Shown piece by piece: positions 9,115-17,936 of a stretch of DNA of 64,000 nucleotides. This DNA is from Stieleria sedimenti (lineage in GTDB: Bacteria; Planctomycetota; Planctomycetia; Pirellulales; Pirellulaceae), in contig NZ_JANZKV010000057.1 in assembly GCF_025060895.1 (NCBI RefSeq), positions 1-64,000 of the forward strand. The letters are read 5' to 3'. The position numbers were made by a program, and so were the translations under genes. The notes below the pieces were generated by a model. It searched no databases. It was not told where the DNA came from and saw only the letters and a program-made list of their open reading frames with translations. Numbering within the stretch: position 1 is the first letter of the stretch; every line of letters starts with the position of its first letter.

Positions 9115-9882
9115 TCAGTCACAAAGTTTCGTCAAAACACAGTCCACGACGCTGGTCAAGAATTCCCGCGTCACGTGACAGTGAAGTCTTCTTAATGCCC
9201 GTATCGGACGTGTGACCATGTGTTCAATTTCAAGCGAACTCTGTTTGGCGATTTCCTCAAATTTGGCAATAGTCATTTGATTCAGGCCACCATCAACTTC
9301 GCAAAATCGCATTGCCCCATCGTCACGGAAGTCACGTCGCCACCGACAAAGCGCGGATTCGGAGAACATCAGGTGGGCCCAGGGGAAAGGCGAAAAAAGA
9401 TGGCCGCCCCGAGGATGATACCACGTCGGCCCGAAGGACAGAATTGCTGCTCCACCGGGGACCAATAAGTCTGACATAGATTTGAGGACCAATCTAGGAT
9501 CCTTAAAATGTTCGAACGCATCGATTGAAACGACTACATCGGCTGACGCCCTGGATAGCGTGCTAACGAATCGGCATCGGTTTGCAACGCCTGCCTCGAC
9601 GGCACGTAGGCGGGCGTGTTCGAGTACACTTTCGCGAATATCAATGCCAATCACGGAAACGGCGCCGTCGAGCGCAAGCTCAATGCTCCCCTCACCATGG
9701 CCACATCCGAAGTCAACAATCGTCTTCGTCTTCAGTAACTCCCAATGTTGGTTTCCAACAACATCAACCAATCTCGCTTTGTAATTCAACAGGTGCGATG
9801 ACCGCGCATCTGATTGGCCGATTTCACCCGGGAACCAACGACGCAGAATATGGTATCCCAAATTTCCTCCGATCCTAATCAT
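9115..9882 (-). CDS. class I SAM-dependent methyltransferase
   Basis: About 255 residues, starting at the ATG at 9882, whose A is shared with the upstream TGA; a GTG three bases earlier is also possible. Motif I is VDFGCGHGEG (about 56-65), followed by VIGIDIRESVLEHAR for ribose binding, VVVSIDAFEHF (motif II region) and LLVPGGAAILSFGP (motif III region). The extended C-terminal part, rich in His and Trp, may bind the acceptor. It is probably a sugar O- or N-methyltransferase acting on the exopolysaccharide repeat unit. It is preceded by a GT2 gene and followed 45 bases later by the PaaK-like gene. Confidence 0.75.
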   Translation of the reverse strand: MIRIGGNLGYHILRRWFPGEIGQSDARSSHLLNYKARLVDVVGNQHWELLKTKTIVDFGCGHGEGSIELALDGAVSVIGIDIRESVLEHARLRAVEAGVANRCRFVSTLSRASADVVVSIDAFEHFKDPRLVLKSMSDLLVPGGAAILSFGPTWYHPRGGHLFSPFPWAHLMFSESALCRWRRDFRDDGAMRFCEVDGGLNQMTIAKFEEIAKQSSLEIEHMVTRPIRALRRLHCHVTREFLTSVVDCVLTKLCD

Positions 9883-11033
9883 CACGATCCCGTACTGTCA
9901 TTGCTTAATCGCTGGACCTTTTCCCATTGTGGCGGCTGACGATTCAAAAGTCCTCGTAGTATCCCGATCGCAATGGCGATTTGACTCATGCCAAAGTAAA
10001 AGAGTATGCTACCGAGCGACGTTCGACGTAGCAGGGGGATCAATAGTGTCAGAAGAATTGCAAGGTAGAACGCGACTTGAATCCACATCGCGATGGTAAT
10101 GATTCCGCCCTGCGAAGCCAGTGTGACACTACTGACAAGGCATGCAACCAGAAGGATCGGGGAAAACCAACGCAGTAGCTTGTGGGAGATGAATTGAAGC
10201 CAAATACATGGCTCGTTCCATCGCGGGACATTTCCACGCCTGATTAACTGGATGGCTCCCGCAGCGATTCGCGTCCGACGATTAAACTCTTGTCGCGCTG
10301 AAAGTGTTCCGGTCTCACTGGCCCTAGCTAGTGATTCGTAAACGACGCGGTGTCCCGACCTAATCACGTTCATTGAAATCAAAAAGTCATCGAGGATCGT
10401 ATCGATCGGAAGCGTTTTGAAAAGTGAACGGCGGATGACATACATTCCGCCGTCCACACCCATCACGCTTCCCACTCGAGATTCTGCACGTTGGATTCGT
10501 CGTTCCAGCTGATAATAGAGGGATTCACCGGATTGAAACTCACGATCGCTGCCGATCAACCGTACCTCGCCGGTGACCGCGCCGACATCATTGTCAGCGA
10601 AGTGATGTACCATTTGCATAACTGCGTCACGATGAAGTGAGACGTTCGCATCCGTAAACAGAAGCAAAGGATGCGAAGCGTTGTCCACCAATCGATTGAC
10701 CGCTGCGGCCTTCCCCATTCGCGGACTTTCCGCGTAAACATGAATCCGTTCACTGCTTCGCGAGTTGGCCACGTCAGAAGTGTTGTCAGTGCTTCCGTCG
10801 TCAAAGATCACGAGTTCGAGTTTCTCGGCCGGATAGTCTAGAGCATGGAAGTTGTCAATCTTGGTGTCAATGACGTCCGCTTCGTTATGCGCAGGAACCA
10901 GTATGCTAACGGACGGCATGTCATTCATCGGTTCCGTAACGCAACCACGTCGAATGAGCACTGAAAGGAGCGGGTAAAGGGCATATGTGTGGGTAAGCAA
11001 GATTAACGCCGCCCAGAAAATCAGTTCGGTCAT
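9882..11033 (-). CDS. membrane GT2 glycosyltransferase
   Basis: The frame is open to 11048, but the ATG at 11033 forms a 4-base ATGA overlap with the upstream stop, the recurrent pattern here, giving 383 residues. An N-terminal membrane segment (residues 3-25) precedes a GT-A domain: SILVPAHNEADV (43-54), VIFDDGSTDNT (75-85) and the DXD-like FTDAN (126-130). Three C-terminal membrane segments follow (around LLRWFSPILLVACLV, VAFYLAILLTLLIPLL and ILFYFGMSQIAIAIGIL). This is the architecture of processive or lipid-linked GT2 enzymes. It is adjacent to, and similar in layout to, the next GT2 gene, so the pair probably arose by duplication. Confidence 0.85.
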   Translation of the reverse strand: MTELIFWAALILLTHTYALYPLLSVLIRRGCVTEPMNDMPSVSILVPAHNEADVIDTKIDNFHALDYPAEKLELVIFDDGSTDNTSDVANSRSSERIHVYAESPRMGKAAAVNRLVDNASHPLLLFTDANVSLHRDAVMQMVHHFADNDVGAVTGEVRLIGSDREFQSGESLYYQLERRIQRAESRVGSVMGVDGGMYVIRRSLFKTLPIDTILDDFLISMNVIRSGHRVVYESLARASETGTLSARQEFNRRTRIAAGAIQLIRRGNVPRWNEPCIWLQFISHKLLRWFSPILLVACLVSSVTLASQGGIITIAMWIQVAFYLAILLTLLIPLLRRTSLGSILFYFGMSQIAIAIGILRGLLNRQPPQWEKVQRLSNDSTGS

Positions 11034-12187
11034 CGTTCCGGTTTCCATACCCCGATGGCGCGTCCCGAGATCAACAACCCCAGTCCCATCGCAGAAGCTA
11101 TGTTGACCATTAGAAAGTAATAAGCAACGTAAACAAGACGGATGCGACGAAACAACGGAATGAAATGAAGCAACGCAATCACGTACCCGACTAATTGAAG
11201 TGAGAGAAGTACGGTATAGGTATTTCCTGTTGCTATGCCGGTTTGCTCACAAATACAAAGGACAGTCGAAGTGACCAGCATGGTCACCAAGAAGATTGGG
11301 CAAAGCCAACGCAGAACCTTGTGTGCAAAAAGCTGCAACGCAAACCAGCCGACGCGGAAAGGATTTAGGGTCGCAGGAACTTTTATGACGGCGCGAAAAC
11401 TGCGATTGACGATCCGGCGTTTGCGTCGGAACTCGCCTTGAAAATCCGGTGCCGCGTCCTCAAAGCAGACGGCCTCTGGATCAAACACGCCGCGGTGTCC
11501 AGCGGCAACGACTTTTAATGGAAGCAGAAAGTCATTGATGTCCTCCGCTTCCAGCGATTCAAAAAACTCTTTGCGAAGAGCGTAGATCGCTCCGTCCGCA
11601 CCGACGACGCTGCTGAGTCGGCTCTCCCAGGCCTTTAGCATCAACTCGATCGACCAATAGATGTTTTCCGAATCAGACGAGGTGGATTGGTCTGTATTCG
11701 CGTAGCTTTGACGACCAACCGAGTATCCGATGTCGGGATCATCAAAGTGCCGTAGCAACTTGTTCAGTGCATCGGCTTGGAAGATTGAATTCGCGTCGGT
11801 AAAAACGAGGACGTCGCCGTTCGCTTCGGGGCAAAAACGCGACAATCCGGCAGACTTCCCACCGCGAGGTTGCAGACGACACAATCGAATGCGTGGATCA
11901 CCGTAACCCGCAACGATTTCGTCAGTTCGGTCGTCCGATCCATCGGAGATCACCATGATCTCAAATTGGCCGGAAGGGTACTCCAAAGCAAGCGCATTCT
12001 GTAGTTTCTCGCCAATGACGCCCTCCTCATTGAAAGCGCTGATCACCAGCGTTGCAGTCGGAACCGCGTTGCCGACCGCGAGTTTTGGCCGCAATCTTGA
12101 GAGGAGATACAAGCCAACGGGGTACAGCAAAAACGGAGTCGCAAATCCCAGGCACGCGACCCAAAAAAGAATTTGAATCACAGTCAC
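11030..12187 (-). CDS. membrane GT2 glycosyltransferase
   Basis: 385 residues from a GTG start. N-terminal membrane segment (about 4-30), GT-A core with TLVISAFNEEGVI (46-58), VISDGSDDRTDE (79-90) and VFTDANSIF (near 128), then C-terminal membrane helices (LRWLCPIFLVTMLVTSTVL, then VLLSLQLVGYVIALLHFI and a last one near the end). Same architecture as the GT2 gene immediately downstream, with which it overlaps by 4 bases. It probably transfers a sugar at the inner membrane. No Shine-Dalgarno sequence is visible ahead of the GTG. The 33 bases up to the large lyase-like gene hold nothing evident. Confidence 0.85.
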   Translation of the reverse strand: MTVIQILFWVACLGFATPFLLYPVGLYLLSRLRPKLAVGNAVPTATLVISAFNEEGVIGEKLQNALALEYPSGQFEIMVISDGSDDRTDEIVAGYGDPRIRLCRLQPRGGKSAGLSRFCPEANGDVLVFTDANSIFQADALNKLLRHFDDPDIGYSVGRQSYANTDQSTSSDSENIYWSIELMLKAWESRLSSVVGADGAIYALRKEFFESLEAEDINDFLLPLKVVAAGHRGVFDPEAVCFEDAAPDFQGEFRRKRRIVNRSFRAVIKVPATLNPFRVGWFALQLFAHKVLRWLCPIFLVTMLVTSTVLCICEQTGIATGNTYTVLLSLQLVGYVIALLHFIPLFRRIRLVYVAYYFLMVNIASAMGLGLLISGRAIGVWKPER

Positions 12188-12220
12188 GTCGCAAATCGAA
12201 GATTTTGGCGGCCGGATAAA

Positions 12221-14248
12221 TCAATCATTGGGATTGGCCTGAATCACCACACGGACTTTGTATTCCGATCGATACTCAATTGGCGTGTAGCCAATATTCT
12301 CAGCGACACGTTTTGGGCCACCTTTGGTTTCATGCCAATCAAGTGGCAAGGTGTAGCCATCGTGCTTCCATTCTTTCCGCCGCTTGACTTGCAATTGTGT
12401 TCCATCCAGCCCTTCAATGTGGACGACGATTTCATCTGTTCCGTCACCAAAACGAAATCCGCGCTTTTCAAGTTCGACCATATGCGTTGGTGAAAAGTGC
12501 CAGCCGACATAGATGCCTTGATCTGCACGAATCGTATCAACGATTTCTATTTTGCGTTCTTGTGGCAAAATTTGATAAGACGTCCGAGCGTGCGATACCT
12601 TGCCAAAAATCGGCGAGTCCAAAACACGCGTCATCATTCGGCTGTAATCGCAATCCCACGTCCAATCTCCCTGGTTTTTAGTGGGACCGTCGTCGCCGAC
12701 CGAAAATGCGGGATTGTTCAATACCGACGAGTCGTCAACCGCACGATCTGGGGACCAATAAGGATGGTGTGACGCGAAGGATGCCCAGAAGTTCGTGTCG
12801 GCCACAACTGGCTCGCCTTGAGTAGTCATGCCTGAAATGTGAATGCCATTGGCTAGTGATCCGATAACTGCGGTACGATTGGCGTGACCATCGACAAGAC
12901 CCACATTTCCAATACAGAACGACATGCATCGTTCATCGGGGCCGTAGCGGAAATTTTCGAGGTCACGATTGACGATCCACATGCGGAAGCATTTGTCGGG
13001 TGAACGCGGATCGTCTCGATAGTGCCAGCGTGACCCAATACGCTCAATCAATGGTTCGCGTGAGGGAGGCTCGGGTGAAGGAGCGGGCCCTGCGAGTGCC
13101 TGAAACTCTTGAAAGCTAGTAAGTGTCGGTGACTGTCCTAAGCACCACTGATATCTCCCGCCTATTTCAGGTTCTTCACGAAAGAAACGCGACAAGATAC
13201 TTAAACAGGAATCAGCAGCGGGCGAATTCTTCGTCTTCGCAACCGTTCGATCGATCTCAGTTATCAAGCCGAGTTGACGAGTTTTGAAGTAAAGATTTCG
13301 TTCTCTCAAGTTCCATTTGCGATTGGTTGCAGTGTCCAACGCCTCAATCTGAATGACGCCGCTCGCCAGGAAGCATTGTTCGTATCCTCCTACTCCGGGG
13401 CCTCCCTCCTGCTGCCCATACTCGCGTCCGCCGCCACGACGTGAAAGCAGCGAGAGGACATTGCAAAATCGAAATGTTGAGTACAGAGGTTTGTCATTGT
13501 CCAATGAGTCGATTTGAGCAATCCTCAGTCGCGCCCACCTGTTAGATTCAGCGTCGTCTGTGATGCCACAAACACAGTACGCAAGCAACTGCTCTAAGTA
13601 GTATGCTGATTCAACCGTATTCGTTGCATTCCAATACCCTGTCTTTCGAAAGTGCTTCCCCCGAGAAGTGCTTGCCTCTACCTCGGTCAATATCGAAGAT
13701 TTGACAATTTTGTATGCACGCCCGAATTCTTCATGGTTACTCCACTCGATCCAATCGAGGGCCAATAAGTCAGCCAATAAACGCCGCGTCCTGAAGGAAC
13801 AATAGACGCGTCTGTCCCGGTCTTGGTCCCAGAACCACGTTTTCGCTTCAGTCATCAGTTCCCTTGCACGATCATGATCACCATGGGAATTGTGAAAATG
13901 CGAACACATCGCCAATTGATGCGGTCCGGTAGGACGCTTTTCGATCATCGATACAAGCAATTTGTCAACGCCTTCCCATTCATCATCCCGCGGTAGCCAT
14001 AGTCGGCCAACGCACAATCCTCCTGTAGATTTTAGTGGATCCACCAAAGAATCGATTAAATCGCTTGGCGACGGTTGATCGATCCACCAGTCTCGGAGAT
14101 CAGGAATCGGGTGTCCGTTGCGACGCATTACCTCGACGTTACTTGTACCATCAGTTCGGACATTACTGTCGTCACCGAAAGACAAGAAAAATATACACGA
14201 GGCTAACGCTATGGTGAACATCGCTATGCCGATTAAGAAGCGGATCAC
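12221..14248 (-). CDS. large exported protein, possibly heparinase II/III-like (unproven)
   Basis: 675 residues starting with GTG, overlapping the upstream gene in GTGA. It begins with a signal or membrane-anchor segment (FLIGIAMFTIALASCIFFLSF, about residues 4-23). The N-terminal half is helical and Trp/Arg-rich, compatible with an alpha/alpha barrel. The C-terminal third is beta-rich with VVADTNFWASFASHHPYW, RTSYQILPQERKIEIVDTIR and GWHFSPTHMVEL, reminiscent of the beta-sandwich of heparinase II/III or alginate-lyase-like proteins (antigenic, poorly conserved 'lid' regions). I cannot assign catalytic residues, so the lyase idea is a weak inference. A periplasmic degradative or editing enzyme would suit an exopolysaccharide locus, as alginate clusters also contain a lyase. 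Confidence 0.45.
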   Translation of the reverse strand: MIRFLIGIAMFTIALASCIFFLSFGDDSNVRTDGTSNVEVMRRNGHPIPDLRDWWIDQPSPSDLIDSLVDPLKSTGGLCVGRLWLPRDDEWEGVDKLLVSMIEKRPTGPHQLAMCSHFHNSHGDHDRARELMTEAKTWFWDQDRDRRVYCSFRTRRLLADLLALDWIEWSNHEEFGRAYKIVKSSILTEVEASTSRGKHFRKTGYWNATNTVESAYYLEQLLAYCVCGITDDAESNRWARLRIAQIDSLDNDKPLYSTFRFCNVLSLLSRRGGGREYGQQEGGPGVGGYEQCFLASGVIQIEALDTATNRKWNLRERNLYFKTRQLGLITEIDRTVAKTKNSPAADSCLSILSRFFREEPEIGGRYQWCLGQSPTLTSFQEFQALAGPAPSPEPPSREPLIERIGSRWHYRDDPRSPDKCFRMWIVNRDLENFRYGPDERCMSFCIGNVGLVDGHANRTAVIGSLANGIHISGMTTQGEPVVADTNFWASFASHHPYWSPDRAVDDSSVLNNPAFSVGDDGPTKNQGDWTWDCDYSRMMTRVLDSPIFGKVSHARTSYQILPQERKIEIVDTIRADQGIYVGWHFSPTHMVELEKRGFRFGDGTDEIVVHIEGLDGTQLQVKRRKEWKHDGYTLPLDWHETKGGPKRVAENIGYTPIEYRSEYKVRVVIQANPND

Positions 14249-15552
14249 TTGTCGGATCCATCAGTATCGAGGGTCGAAACGAAGTCCCGGAATTTCCTTC
14301 CACTGGAACGTATGTCAGCGCCGTCGACGATCGTAACCTCGAGATTATCAGCAAAGTACTTTTTAAGTTCAGCCGTCAGTAATGGGAGTGTCGATTCATT
14401 CAAGGACTGTTCGATTCTAAGAACTACCTCCCCGACAGATTCTTGGCGAGCTGCATAGTTGAGCACGATTGACTTTTCAGCCAGGTTCTTAAACACGTAG
14501 TAGAGTGTAAGACTTGGGAAATCTTGCTTATGCCCCCGAATCACCTTGCCAATCCGCCCAGTTATTTCGCGGATCACTGGGTGCTTCATCCCACACGCGC
14601 AAGATACTTCTGGGCCAAGTGTTATCGCATCGCCAAGGCGGTAACGGATGATCGGGAATGAATCGGACACCAAATTTGTGACCAAAATTTCGCCGTTTTC
14701 GATCTCAACGATACATGATTCCAAGGTGATGTGCATTGAGCCGAATGCGCATTCAAATGCAATGATGCCAGACTCTGCCGCTCCGTATTCACTGATGATT
14801 TTTTTGCCGAATGCCTTCGTTGCCTCAACTTGATATGCAGGAAAGATCTTTTCAGATGTGCCCTTTACCATCTTTAAGTTGTTGAGTGGCTCAAGATTTG
14901 GATTTGCGTTGATCGCTTTGGCAACTCGATACAACATTGATGAATATCCACCAACATAGGTTGCGTGCCTCAGTCGACTCGCAAATTGCTCAATTTCCTT
15001 GTCATCATAGGAGAACATCCGAAAGCGATTTTGTAATCGATCCAAAAACGCCGTTTTTATTCTTTTTTGACGGCTCAAGTTGAATCCCCACAGGTACCCG
15101 TTTCGCTCCCACGGTTCAACTCCGTGCCATGAGTAGCCCCTCAAGACTGCAGCATTGTGCCAAGCGTCCCACTGAAGGCTGCGGTAGAATACCAGCGGTG
15201 TTCCAGTGCTACCAGAAGTTTCGGAATAGACGAGTTTTCCAAAACCTTGCCGAATTTGAATCTCGTCTCGACAGGCAAGCAAATCTGGCTTATCCAACGT
15301 TGGAATCTTTGCTAAGTCATCGAGATGGCGAATCGAATCTGGCGACACTCCAGCTTCATCGAATATTCGGCGATAGTAGGAACTATGGTGAAACGAGTGG
15401 TCAACAAGCGTACGCAGTGATTTTAGTTGATGCTCGCGCAGACGCTCCACGCTCCAATGCTGGCTCTTCATCAAGAAATCGAGATTCGGAAGAATCTGTC
15501 GATTTCGTACTCGAACTCCTGCCTTGTAAATGTTCTTCCATAAGACGTTCAT
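14245..15552 (-). CDS. PaaK/CapK-like adenylate-forming ligase (second copy)
   Basis: 435 residues with a canonical phosphate loop SGSTGTP at 113-119, the adenine segment ISEYGAAESGIIAFEC near 260, FPIIRYRLGDAITLG and a Cys-x-Cys turn (SCACG) before GRIGKVIRG. It belongs to the phenylacetate-CoA-ligase-like / CapK group and is clearly related to, but diverged from, the 7591-9069 protein, whose phosphate loop is less canonical. Start ATG at 15552 overlaps the upstream GT4 stop (ATGA). It probably activates a carboxylic acid for transfer to the sugar chain; the substrate is unknown. Confidence 0.75.
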   Translation of the reverse strand: MNVLWKNIYKAGVRVRNRQILPNLDFLMKSQHWSVERLREHQLKSLRTLVDHSFHHSSYYRRIFDEAGVSPDSIRHLDDLAKIPTLDKPDLLACRDEIQIRQGFGKLVYSETSGSTGTPLVFYRSLQWDAWHNAAVLRGYSWHGVEPWERNGYLWGFNLSRQKRIKTAFLDRLQNRFRMFSYDDKEIEQFASRLRHATYVGGYSSMLYRVAKAINANPNLEPLNNLKMVKGTSEKIFPAYQVEATKAFGKKIISEYGAAESGIIAFECAFGSMHITLESCIVEIENGEILVTNLVSDSFPIIRYRLGDAITLGPEVSCACGMKHPVIREITGRIGKVIRGHKQDFPSLTLYYVFKNLAEKSIVLNYAARQESVGEVVLRIEQSLNESTLPLLTAELKKYFADNLEVTIVDGADIRSSGRKFRDFVSTLDTDGSDK

Positions 15553-16736
15553 CGAACGCCCTCCTGACCACGATCTTGTTCAATTTGAATGAATAGATCG
15601 ACAATGTCCTGAGCATTTTTATTCCAAGTCCTCGTTTTCAATACGAATTTACGTGCATCTTCGCCGATCTGATCACGAAGAATATCGTCATTGCACAACT
15701 CAATAATTGCTTGGACAAACGAAGACTCGCTTCTTCTATCGAATAGTTTTCCCGTTACTCCATCTTCGATGATCTCCTCGATCGGACCGAGACGCGGACC
15801 AACGGGTACGCATCCCATCGCCATGTACTCGAGTATTTTCATTGGGGATCCAAATTCGTTGGAATCGGGCATCACGCCAATGTCCATCGCGGCGACCCAT
15901 GGATACACATCACTATGCGGGATGGCGCCCAAAAAGTGAACTTTGTCTTCGATTCCCGCTTCCATCACCTGCCTTCGGAGTTCTGGCTCGTGTTCCCCCC
16001 GGCCAACAAAGATGAATCTGGCGCGATCAAATTGCGCTGCGATCTTTGCCATTGCACCCGCAAAGAAATCGATCCCATGCCATTTTCGCAGGGATCCAAC
16101 AAACCCGATCACCACAGCATCTTCAATTGCAAGCTTCCTTCGCTTCTGATCCCTAACCTTGTCGCGATTGATTTCCGCGACGCGATTTGAATTGATGGCG
16201 TTTGGTGAAACAGTCACCCTATTGCAATCGACTTTTGCATTGCAAACACATGACTCTAGAGCTTTTGAAACAACGACCAGTCCATTTGCGTTCTCCAGTA
16301 CAAACCGCTCAGATTTGTGGAGCAGATTGGGGAAACATACGGGGAACCGACTGCCAAACTTCCCTGCGAATGTTGCATTGACCTCTACAATAATCGGGAC
16401 GGCAAGCCGGTTGGCGGCTAGGACACCCGCGAAGTTGTACGAAGAGTATCGCTCATAGACAAAATCAGGTTGATACTCGGAAATTCCGCGTTGGACTCGA
16501 AAATATGAAACAACGTTGTACACAACTTCTGCGGATTGCTTCAGGAAACTTTGCAATTTGCGCGGCTTCCTAGCGACATTTGGATCTTTGGAATCCAAAC
16601 CAGGCGATCGCTTTGCGCTCTTAGGGCAAACTATTTGAACTTCATGTCCCAAGTCGCGTAACGCCGCGACTATCTCAGCGATATGTACGCCTTCAGCGCC
16701 GTCGCCACGCGTACGATGGTGGTAGAGTATTTTCAT
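15549..16736 (-). CDS. GT4-type glycosyltransferase
   Basis: 395 residues, starting MKILYHHRTRGDGAEGVHI, nearly the same N-terminus as the enzyme at 4974-6155. GT-B fold: VVIGFVGSLRKWHGIDFF marks the start of the donor-binding half, followed by RFIFVGRGEHEPELR and GSPMKILEYMAMGCVPVGP with the E-x7-E-type glutamates. It likely transfers a hexose in the repeat-unit assembly. The gene is coupled to the CapK-like gene by an ATGA overlap, and 21 bases separate it from the preceding GT4 gene. Confidence 0.85.
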   Translation of the reverse strand: MKILYHHRTRGDGAEGVHIAEIVAALRDLGHEVQIVCPKSAKRSPGLDSKDPNVARKPRKLQSFLKQSAEVVYNVVSYFRVQRGISEYQPDFVYERYSSYNFAGVLAANRLAVPIIVEVNATFAGKFGSRFPVCFPNLLHKSERFVLENANGLVVVSKALESCVCNAKVDCNRVTVSPNAINSNRVAEINRDKVRDQKRRKLAIEDAVVIGFVGSLRKWHGIDFFAGAMAKIAAQFDRARFIFVGRGEHEPELRRQVMEAGIEDKVHFLGAIPHSDVYPWVAAMDIGVMPDSNEFGSPMKILEYMAMGCVPVGPRLGPIEEIIEDGVTGKLFDRRSESSFVQAIIELCNDDILRDQIGEDARKFVLKTRTWNKNAQDIVDLFIQIEQDRGQEGVR

Positions 16737-16757
16737 TGAGTAACTAAGAGAAATTTT

Positions 16758-17936
16758 TCAGCCGATCCTCAGTGCGGTCGGAACCGCTCTTGATTCAAAT
16801 GTGCGGACCACACTTTCCGCCACTCTGGACCAACTACAGTCTCTAACCGATTCGGTGATAGAACAAAGATCAAAATTGGATTCCAGGCATTCATCCACTG
16901 CAACGCCCATTGCCTTCCAATCCTCAACTGGTACGACTCGTCCGCAGCACGGGGTTTTAACAAAAAACGCATTGTCGCCAGCATCAGTTGCGACAACCTG
17001 CACACCTGTGGCAAGCGCTTCCAGCACCGCGTTGCAACATCCCTCTCGACGACTCGCCAATGCAAAAAGATCTGCGGCGCGTAGCCAATCGGCAACCACA
17101 GCGGGGGATTGGGGGCCGATGAATTGGACACGATTACCGATCCCTAGTGAATCAGCCTGCTTTCTCAATTCAATGCCCCACGGCGACGTAACCCCGCCCC
17201 CAATGCATACGAGTTGTACTCTAGTTCGATTCTCTAATGAGGCAAAGGCACGAATCAGCGTGTCGTGCCCTTTCACCGGCTTCAAATTTCCGACTGAGAC
17301 GATCAGTTTGTTTGTATTCCGATAACCCACCGCGGTGCGAGCAGACTCCTTGTTTCCAGGGTGAAAGCAAGCGGTGTCAACACCGTTGGGAATGACTGAT
17401 ATTTTCCCCTTGGGAACACCCGCAAGGATTGCTGCATTTCGCAATGAATGACTGACGGCAATGACGCCGGTTGCTTCACTGAGTGCTTTGACTAATTGCC
17501 GCCCACGTGATCGCGTGCTAAAGAGCTCAACTTCCAATCCGCGGATCGTGATGAAGACTGGTATCCCACGTCGTTTTGCAACGCGCCAGCACCCCACACC
17601 TTCAGGATATCCAAAATGGGCGTCGAGAACGGCATCATCCAATATGGACTGTTCAAGCCCACAAAGCCACGTCTCGACGCATCGCTCCATCCATAGACTA
17701 TCATAGGATTTCGCAATGCCTGGCAGATAGAACATGTTAGCTAAGTCCATGTTCAACGTCCTGTCCGGAAGTACCGAGTCTTTCACTCGCGGACGAACTA
17801 GTGGGAACCACGGTTGTGGAACGAGGGCGCGGACGGAGGTCAACTCAGACATCTTTTCCAGGCGGCGTCGCACGAATAGTCCCAGCAACGGATTCCGCTC
17901 TGTTGGCAGATTCGTGCAGACACTTAGCACATTCAC
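16758..17936 (-). CDS. GT4-type glycosyltransferase
   Basis: 392 residues. Start is GTG (revcomp of 17934-17936), sharing a base with the upstream TAG (TAGTG). The N-terminus (VLSVCTNLPTERNPLLGLFV) is the 'teichuronic-acid/TuaC-like' opening of a GT4 subgroup. The donor half shows KLIVSVGNLKPVKGHDTLIRA and ASRREGCCNAVLEALATG, the latter carrying the paired-glutamate motif. A cytoplasmic or peripheral membrane sugar transferase; sugar specificity not readable. Confidence 0.85.
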   Translation of the reverse strand: MNVLSVCTNLPTERNPLLGLFVRRRLEKMSELTSVRALVPQPWFPLVRPRVKDSVLPDRTLNMDLANMFYLPGIAKSYDSLWMERCVETWLCGLEQSILDDAVLDAHFGYPEGVGCWRVAKRRGIPVFITIRGLEVELFSTRSRGRQLVKALSEATGVIAVSHSLRNAAILAGVPKGKISVIPNGVDTACFHPGNKESARTAVGYRNTNKLIVSVGNLKPVKGHDTLIRAFASLENRTRVQLVCIGGGVTSPWGIELRKQADSLGIGNRVQFIGPQSPAVVADWLRAADLFALASRREGCCNAVLEALATGVQVVATDAGDNAFFVKTPCCGRVVPVEDWKAMGVAVDECLESNFDLCSITESVRDCSWSRVAESVVRTFESRAVPTALRIG

